A DNA stretch of 64,000 nt from Flaveria trinervia (Eukaryota > Streptophyta > Magnoliopsida > Asterales > Asteraceae): assembly GCA_025506515.1 (NCBI GenBank), contig CM046457.1, forward strand, positions 41,721,541 to 41,785,540. Direction: 5' to 3'. Numbering within the stretch: position 1 is the first letter of the stretch; every line of letters starts with the position of its first letter. Under the pieces are notes generated by a model. The model had not been told where the DNA came from, did not search any database, and saw nothing but the letters and a program-made list of their open reading frames with translations. This document shows positions 57,406-64,000 of this stretch, in pieces. A program made the position numbers and the translations under genes.

Positions 57406-57410
57406 GTAAT

Positions 57411-59987
57411 TGATCCTATAGTCATATTTTGAGGATCCTTTGCTGTTGTTGATGGAGAACTTTCAATGACTTGGTCTTTCTTGAACTTCCACACCACCTT
57501 TGGAAGTTTAGACTTGACCTTCATTACTTCAGAAGTTTGACAAACTTTGGAAGTTTTGATAACTGGTCCTTCGGAAGATCTAGCTATCACTATAGTAGGC
57601 TTCAGTGTTTTGGAAGTATTCCCTTCATTTTTGAGCTTCTAAAGGAAATAGATTTTCCTTCCAAAACTATTTTATTCTTGGAACTCTTAAAAGTCTCTTC
57701 TTTGGTCACATGGAGAGTACTTCTTGGATTGTAGAAACAATCCTTAGCAAGATGAGAAGTACTCTCACACATAGCACAATTCATTTTCTTCTTCCTAAGA
57801 GCCTTCTTTTGAGAACAAGGCTAAACCTGATCACTTTCCTTCTCCACCTTCACCTTTGCACATGCTGAGACAACTCTTTTAGGGTGAGAATTGCACTTGG
57901 AGCTGGATGGTTTAGGTTGTGTAGCAGTGGTACACACTGATCAGCCTTCTTCTCGATGATGGGATGATTTGAACATGAAGCAGAACTCTTGGTACTAGAG
58001 TTCAAGTTGATGTCTTCAGTCTTACCATTTCAAGCCCTACAGAGATAAAGACTTGTTTCTACTTAGACTCAAAAGTGGCCTTGATCTCTTGAGCCTTCTT
58101 TGCTTTTCTCTTGCTCTTTCTGATCATGTTCTTTCTTATAGACTTGGTCATCACTAGCTTCTTACTCTACTCAAAAGGATAGTGACCCTTCTTAGAATCC
58201 TTTTCTTCACTCTCCACTATCACTTCTTCATCCTCTTCACTCAAGGGATTTATAAGGGGAAGCTCATCTTCAGAAGTTCCACACCTAGGAGATCTTACAG
58301 ACAAGATTGTGTAGGAGGAGCTATCTCACTAGATCCCGATCCCTGCTTATTCTGATAACAACTTTTGCATGCAAGGATAAGGATATAATGTTCTTGAAGG
58401 TCTCTTCTTTAAGAACATATTTTTCTACCCTGGCTTTGCTGATCACAAGCTCAGCTTGGCATTCAGTCAACTTGGTTATGATATCTTTGATCTGAGTCCT
58501 GTAGTTGGTGTGTTCATGTTTAATAACTAAAATGGTTTTCTCTAAGTCGTCTATCTTTAATTTATAATCATTTTCAGATCTTTTGAAATCATATTTTAAG
58601 ATATTTAAGGACTCAAGATTAGATCTCATCTCTAAGTTGTAGGATCTGTATCTATTAACTTTAGTAATACATTCAGGTGCACAGAGATGTTCCAATACCT
58701 TTGCTTCATCATGGTCAGCCATTAGTTCTTGGTTTGGAGATGCATCTTCCACTTAAAACTCCAGTCAAAGCCTCCTTCTTCAACAGCAACTTCAGCTTGC
58801 TGCTTTGGCTTCTCATTCTGTGCGGTTTTCTCAGTGTAGTTTGGTCTGGCTTGTGCTTGACCACCATTTGTCCTTGGTGCCTTGCACTACCTAGCAAAGT
58901 GACCCATTTGGCTACAGTTGTAACACTTGACTTTGCTTTTATCCATCCCAAACTTTCCACTGGTGGTATTGCTGGGAAACTTCCTTCATGTCCTCTTGTA
59001 GAACTTCTTGGCTCTGTGACTGAGAAGAGCCATCTTTTAGACTATCTCCATGTACTCCAGGTCATCTGGATGGATACAATCCAGGTTTAAGGGTGAATAG
59101 AAAGTTGCCTCAGCTTTCATCTGTAGACACAAAGGCATGTGAAAAACTTGTCTCTTGGAATGAGCTTCCTTGAGTGTAGCTTTCTCTTGGTGTCTCCGGA
59201 AGGTGATGAAAGGACCTTTTTGTAAGTTGTTAGGGTAGCATATAAGATTATGTTAAGGTTCTATGCTATCCCTTTCAGTCACATGCAGGGCTGAACTCAT
59301 TTGATTGCTGGAGTTACCAATGAACCTTTCATGTTCATCCCCATTTGGTATCCACTGAGAATACCATACAACTCAATCAAAGTAAGAGTCTTAAGGTTCT
59401 TAGTCCTCTTGATAAAAACACAATAATGTGTCCATTGCCTAGGAAGAAGGACATGAACTTCCTCACAATGTCCATGTTTTGAAGAGTCCCTCCAACATCC
59501 ACTAGAGTGTCCACAATCTCAATATACCTGAAGTATTGTTGAGTTATGGTTTCACCTGTTTTAAAGGTGAAATTTTCAAACTGCTGCTTCAGGAGATCCT
59601 TCTTGTTCTCCTTGGCTTTAGTAGAACCCTCATACATTAGTTTCAATGCATCCCATAGCTTCTTAGCTGTTTTGCATTTCTTGAAACCTCTGTATACAAA
59701 GTTTGGAAGAGCAGTCTAAAGGGTTGTCATGGCTTTCTGATCAATTTCTACTCTCTTTCTATATTCATCAGAGTAGTCAGTCACAGCCTTTGGAATCATA
59801 CCACCTCCAGCAGCTAAAGAGATGCTTGATATGTAAGGTCCTGAGACAACAGATTCCCACATCCTGGAATCTTGAGACTTGATGAAACCTTCCATTCTTT
59901 GGCACCAAGTGCCAAAATCTTCAAGAGTGATCAGTGGGGACTTTGTCATGGTTCTAGTTTCCATATCAGCTTTAGTGAAGCTGGCAT
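57411..59987 (-). pseudogene. Element D gag region
   Basis: ATG complementary to 59985-59987, frame lost by one base within 25 bp; then METRTMTKSPLITLEDFGTW. Gag core KLMYEGSTKAKENKKDLLKQ and ITQQYFRYIEIVDTLVDVGG; CCHC knuckle CYNCSQMGHFA near 58915 with its last Cys context changed by a stop; coiled part (58752-58321); second knuckle CAMCESTSHLAKDCFYNP (57775). Very similar to E gag. Many stops and frameshifts. Confidence 0.83.
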
Positions 59988-60058
59988 TTGAAATGATAAG
60001 TACTATGTGTGTGAGGGATCTTAAGATGGTGAGATCTTACTATCAAGAGCCTAGAATG

Positions 60059-60070
60059 CTATGATACCAG
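60059..60070 (-). other. Element D primer binding site (mutated)
   Basis: Minus strand TGGTATCATAGC, one mismatch to TGGTATCAGAGC. Next to the LTR end at 60072. Confidence 0.8.
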
Positions 60071-60071
60071 T

Positions 60072-60886
60072 TGCATGACCGTTTGAGGGGGTTTGGTCAC
60101 TTACAACACAACACACAATGAGGAGAGATTGATTTAGAACACTTAATATATCAAATGGGGAACTAGAAACCAGTTACAATGATACTAACAAACACAAGTA
60201 AATGAGAGATAGAACAAGAAAAATACACAAGTGTTTTGGTTTTCAAGAATGTTGTATATTTCTCTCTAGTTCCTTACAAGTGTTACAAAGCATACATTAA
60301 GATACAAAGGACCAAAGATACTTTATACTACATCCTACAGCCGACCATACTTTGAAGGCCAGCTGGATACATGATCTAGACAACAACAAAATCAGGGTAG
60401 AGTCAAAAGGCAGATTGCCTTTAGACTAGTGACTATGAAATGCCATAGCACACATCCTAATATATTACAAAAAGGATAAAAGTACGTAAGTAGAAAGAAA
60501 CAGACTCAAGACCTCAATGTACATTTTACCAAAAGCATGGACCTTTTCACCAACTTGTGAAAGTTGGTGAGTCAAATAGAGTTGTAGCGAAAAGGTGGTC
60601 CATCTTTATGGTATAACATAGATTAGATAAAGCATGTACTCAAAAGTCTTTGGAAGAAATCTGTCTTCACAACTGGCTTCAGAAGACTTTGTCTCTGGAG
60701 CTTCAGAAGACTTCATGTTTGGCTTTAGAAGATATTGGTCTTGGCTTCGGAAGATTTCACACTTTGAATATTTTCTAATGCAGAATGTGAAACTTCTGAA
60801 GCATTCTACTTTAGTACTTTGTGCATGCATGCAAGACAAACAATTTTAGTGTTTTGGATTGCATCAGCCTTATATGAACCCTTACA
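60072..60886 (-). repeat. Element D 5' LTR
   Basis: 815 bp; on the minus strand TGTAAGGGTT...CATGCA. Alike to the E LTR (GGCTGATGCAATCCAAAACA start region, CATCCTACAGCCG block) but clearly older. CTTCCGAAG words occur near 60655-60750 as degenerate CTTCGGAAG, CTTCTGAAG and CTTCAGAAG. Confidence 0.87.
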
Positions 60887-61641
60887 AATACCAAAAGTTA
60901 ACCCGAAAGGATCTGATTACAGACAATACATATACAGAGTAATATTAACCTACCAATGAGATAGATATACCTTTGTGGTTAATAATAACTGTTTGAGACA
61001 CAAAGGGTTCAACGAACGAGTGCTAGAAAACAAACAGACATGAACAAGAACACGATGATCGTGGCGTCAAATTGCATGGTGCACGGTTGCGATCAGGTCT
61101 GCATGACAATCATAGAACATGTCAAAAGAGATTCCACCGATGGTGCGGTTACCTTTCGGATGTTACTGGCTGAAGAACAAGGCAGTAGTGGTGATGAGTT
61201 TTGTTTTGATTTCGGTGGTTTAACGTGAACAAAAAGAATAAAAGGTTTGAAAACCCAAAGAAGGAATTATGTTGTTATTCCTTTTTATCTTGTAGGAGCT
61301 CAATTTCAAGCCTTTTTTAATTCTTTTTCATATATATAATAGTTTGTAAGGTTTTAAAACCTAATTAACTTTTTAATTAATACTAATCTACTCGTGAGCC
61401 CAGGGCCCGGTTAGATTAATATTAGCCCACGAGATAACCAAAACCTGAAACATAACATTTAACTATTAAATGTTTTAATTAAATAATTTATAACTTTTAT
61501 AAATTACCAACACCCGATATGATTCGTAAACGCCAATTAATTAATTAAGTGGACTTTAATGTTCGTTGCCCAAGGTGTAACTCTTACGGGTCATAGCTCG
61601 ATTAGCATCGTCAAGTTAATCAAACCCATACATATTCAACA
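60887..61641 (-). repeat. Element F 3' LTR, partial
   Basis: The minus strand begins TGTTGAATATGTATGGG at 61641, right after a polypurine-like CAAGTGGGAGTT. It runs to the D LTR border at 60886, so D inserted here; the LTR end is beyond D and not found. AT-rich. The 62-aa ORF at 61040 is not conserved, as far as I can see. Confidence 0.7.
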
Positions 61642-62458
61642 AACTCCCACTTGAACGAAATTCGATAAATCTTAACGTGGATAGTGAGCGGGGCTCTAGC
61701 TACACATGGTTGCCCCAGACTAGGCATGACACTTTAAAGTTATTAACCAAAACAACTTGTTTTAGTAACAGCTTACTATAAAAAATAATAAACTCATCAT
61801 AATCATAGTCATTTATCCTTTCTGTAAAAGAAATCAACTAAGTCATTGAGATTAATCTCATATGGAGCTCAATTATTATTGTTCTCAATCTAGATTCAAA
61901 ATGGTCTAATCAAACACATAGTCAATTCGGGTGAGGCCTTACACTTCACCAGTTTGAATCAAAGAGGGTGCCACGACGTGTAACTATTACATATAATGTA
62001 AGAGTACAAAATCCCTTATTGACTACATACAACTCCCATTAAACTTTTGAATTATTCCTAATCAAAGCCTTTATAACTGGAAGTTACACGATAGTGGTTG
62101 ACAGTGATCAAAGAAAAACCCTTGGTAAATAGAATTCTAGTATGCATCTCAGGTCAGAGGATACTAAATGAGTATACCAATATCAAAGCATCTTATAATG
62201 AAGATCGTTTGTGGCGAGTTACATCCAACGTTATTCATAATGAGGTCTGTGAATTTATAAGTCAATGCCTTGAGTCTAAATCCAGAATAGTCTTTATTCA
62301 GAATTGTTCCCACAAGTTTGATTGACTACGGATAATTTAGAATACAATATTCATGAATTAACGTATTATAATTAAACACAGTTATAAGATTCATAATTGA
62401 ATTTAAATAAGCAAATCAAAATTATAATTGTTAAATGTTCGTACACCCAAATACTAAA
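61642..62458 (-). other. Element F 3' untranslated region, no gene seen
   Basis: AT-rich DNA between the RNase H stop and the polypurine tract. Such long 3' leaders are usual in this copia type. The 75-codon plus-strand ORF at 62098 has no recognisable motif. Confidence 0.55.
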
Positions 62459-63085
62459 TCAAAACATATCACTAGCTATTCTAAGCCCGATCACATCCCT
62501 ATGATGATCATGCTTGTCTTGAGTCATGGGCTTAGTAAATGAGCCTACTAGGTTTGGATCTGTGTCTATTTTGCTTATCATGATGTCTCCATGTTTCACT
62601 ATGTCCCGTATATAGTGAAACTTCCTCTGAATGTGCTTGGCCCTGTGATGAGATTTGGGCTCTTTGGCTTGCAATAGCACATGTGTTATCACAAAATATC
62701 TTGATTGGTTGTTGAATACTTGGAACCACATCGAGATCGGCTATGAACTTTTTCATCCAAGTAGCTTCCTTTGCAACATCAGATGCTGCAATGTATTTAG
62801 ATTCAATAGTGGAATCTGCCACCAGACTCTGCTTGGAAATTTTACAGGAGATAGCTCTACCATTGAGTGTGAATACAAAACCAGATTGTGAGCGAGAGTA
62901 ATCTCGGTTAGTTTGAAAACTAGCATCAGTGTAACACCTTACAGCGAGTTGCTCTTCAACTCTTCCAAATATTAAGAACATGTCTTTAGTCCTTCTCATG
63001 TACTTCAGAATGTTCTTAAATTGCAATCCAATAGGCAAAGCCAGGGTTCTGCTGCTAATGGCTGGCAATGCTTAAAGCATACGAC
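62459..63085 (-). pseudogene. Element F RNase H
   Basis: 178-aa open piece: FKNILKYMRRTKDMFLIFGR, RCYTDASFQTNRDYSRSQSG, STIESKYIAASDVAKEATWM and IFCDNTCAIAS, then, in another frame, HHRAKHIQRKFHYIRDIVKH and GSFTKPMTQDKHDHHRDVIG. It is the same copia type as B (TNT1-94-like). The usual Glu of the VEAEY block is Ser-Lys (IESKY), so one catalytic acid may be gone. Confidence 0.87.
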
Positions 63086-63947
63086 ACATCAGGTTTAGTG
63101 CACAACATAGCATACATAATAGAACCAATCGCTGAAGCATATGGAACCTTTTCCATTCACTTAACATCAATGTCCGTTGAAGGAGATTGTGATTTTTTCA
63201 ACATAGTAACTTTAGTCATAGGATCTCCTCCTTTCTTCGAGTTTTCTATCTTAAAGCATGTCATCATTTTATCTATGTACGTGCTTTGACTAAACCCTAG
63301 AAGCCACGTAGATCTATCCATATAGATCTTAATTCCTAGAATGTAAGCAGTTTCTCCAAGATTTTTTTATTGCAAAACAAGCTCCCAACCACTGTTTAAC
63401 ATCGTTAAGCATAGGGATATGGTTTCCAATGATCAGTATATCATCCACATATAGCCTTTTGATAAACACAAGGCTCATCTTCACTTTGAAAAAACAAAAT
63501 TCCATAATTCTCTCTTATGAAAATGAAGATTCTAGTTATGAGATGCTTTTTTAAGTCCATAACTGGACTTATTTAGTTTACACATCCTATCTGGATATTT
63601 TGGATCAACAAAACCATCAGGCTAAACCATATAGACATCTTCAGAGAGATGTCCATTTAGAAAAGTGGTTTTGACATCCATTTGTCATATCTCATAATCA
63701 TAGTATGTGGCTATGGCAGTAATATCCTAATTGGTTTTATCACAACAATGGGCGCGAAAGTTTCATTACCTTGAGTTTGAGTGAAACCCTTCGCTATCAG
63801 TCATGCTTTATATGTGTGTACATTTCTATGCATGTTGGTTTTTTTCTCTTGAAAATCCCTTTGCTCCTTACTTCCTGTGAACCGAGGGGTAGCTCAACCA
63901 ACTCCCAGACTTGATTGTCACGAATAGATTGCATCTCGGCGTTGATG
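63086..63947 (-). pseudogene. Element F reverse transcriptase, truncated
   Basis: Minus-strand blocks in several frames: AEMQSIRDNQVWELVELPLG (63935), a DVKTTFLNGHLSEDVYMV-like block (63680) and LYVDDILIIGNH near 63450, keeping YVDD. Many stops. The upstream pol is cut at 63947 by gypsy LTR J. Confidence 0.82.
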
Positions 63948-64000
63948 TGTGACATCCGTCACCTTAAGGTCCGTCGAACGACATAAATAACCATAGAATT
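63948..64000 (+). repeat. Start of gypsy LTR J (same family as solo LTR I)
   Basis: TGTGACATCCGTCACC, 16 bases identical to the start of solo LTR I, then AGGTCCGTC shared. It interrupts F RT. The five bases before it (TGATG) would be the TSD, to be checked at the right end outside the window. Confidence 0.75.

Larger units (their letters stand above)
31593..60886 (-). mobile_element. Element D, Sirevirus-like copia (minus strand), host of I, C, E and H
   Basis: Reading from the right: 5' LTR 60072-60886, primer site, gag, protease, integrase, RT, RNase H, spacer, env-position ORF, lost 3' end at 31593. Interrupted by solo LTR H (56595-57405), element E (40954-52875) and solo LTR I (32699-38153). 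D and E are close relatives: integrase and RT are about 85-90% alike by eye, and LTR starts, primer site and env-position layout are shared. The 3' LTR is missing. Confidence 0.88.

Noticed and set aside
61040..61228. 62-aa ORF as a possible small host gene
   Set aside because: It is inside the 3' LTR of F, short, with no motif.

Overview
The window is plant nuclear heterochromatin made almost wholly of LTR retrotransposons, many nested in one another. I see no host gene, no structural RNA gene and nothing prokaryotic. The evidence is Ty1/copia and Ty3/gypsy gag, protease, integrase, reverse transcriptase and RNase H motifs, tRNA-Met type primer sites (TGGTATCAGAGC), TG...CA long terminal repeats (LTRs) and 5-bp target-site duplications (TSDs). 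The style of the elements (large Sirevirus-like copia elements with an extra ORF after pol, Tekay-like gypsy LTRs) suggests a large-genome eudicot. Asteraceae is my guess from memory of similar proteins; the sequence alone does not prove it.

Layout, left to right. 1-5780: minus-strand 3' half of a Sirevirus-like element (G): RNase H tail, a spacer with a CCGCATTTG hairpin array, then an env-position ORF. 5785-9631: 5'-truncated second copy of the 3' part of family A. 9632-22164: almost complete family A element (LTR, gag, pol, spacer, env-position ORF, LTR). 22165-25028: gypsy remnant K. 25030-25377: scrap D' of a D-type env-position ORF. 25378-31592: copia element B (5' LTR to RNase H, 3' end lost). 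31593-60886: minus-strand Sirevirus-like element D, which hosts a gypsy solo LTR I (32699-38153, TSD TTCAG). I itself hosts an internally deleted A-type element C (33005-35883, TSD ATAAG). D also hosts the full-length plus-strand element E (40954-52875) and an A-type solo LTR H (56595-57405). 60887-63947: minus-strand copia element F, cut by D on one side and by a new gypsy LTR J (63948 to the window end) on the other. Inferred order of events: F, then D, then I, E and H, then C inside I.

Most interesting points. (1) Each Sirevirus-like family has its own short palindromic word. For A (CTTCAGTAG/CTACTGAAG) and E/D (CTTCCGAAG) it recurs in the LTR, in the coding region before protease, and in the spacer between pol and the env-position ORF; G has CCGCATTTG hairpins in its spacer. 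(2) That spacer ends in a TATA box 60-110 bp before the ATG of the env-position ORF, so the ORF may have its own promoter. (3) A-family LTRs hold a 7+8+7 palindrome centred on the LTR TATA box, whose arms differ between copies in a compensatory way. (4) The two near-identical A copies differ mostly by one-base indels, which suggests unpolished sequence rather than real decay, while E carries mainly TAG nonsense codons, as expected from C-to-T decay. The env-position proteins show no signal peptide or membrane segment that I can see, so 'envelope' is a positional label only.
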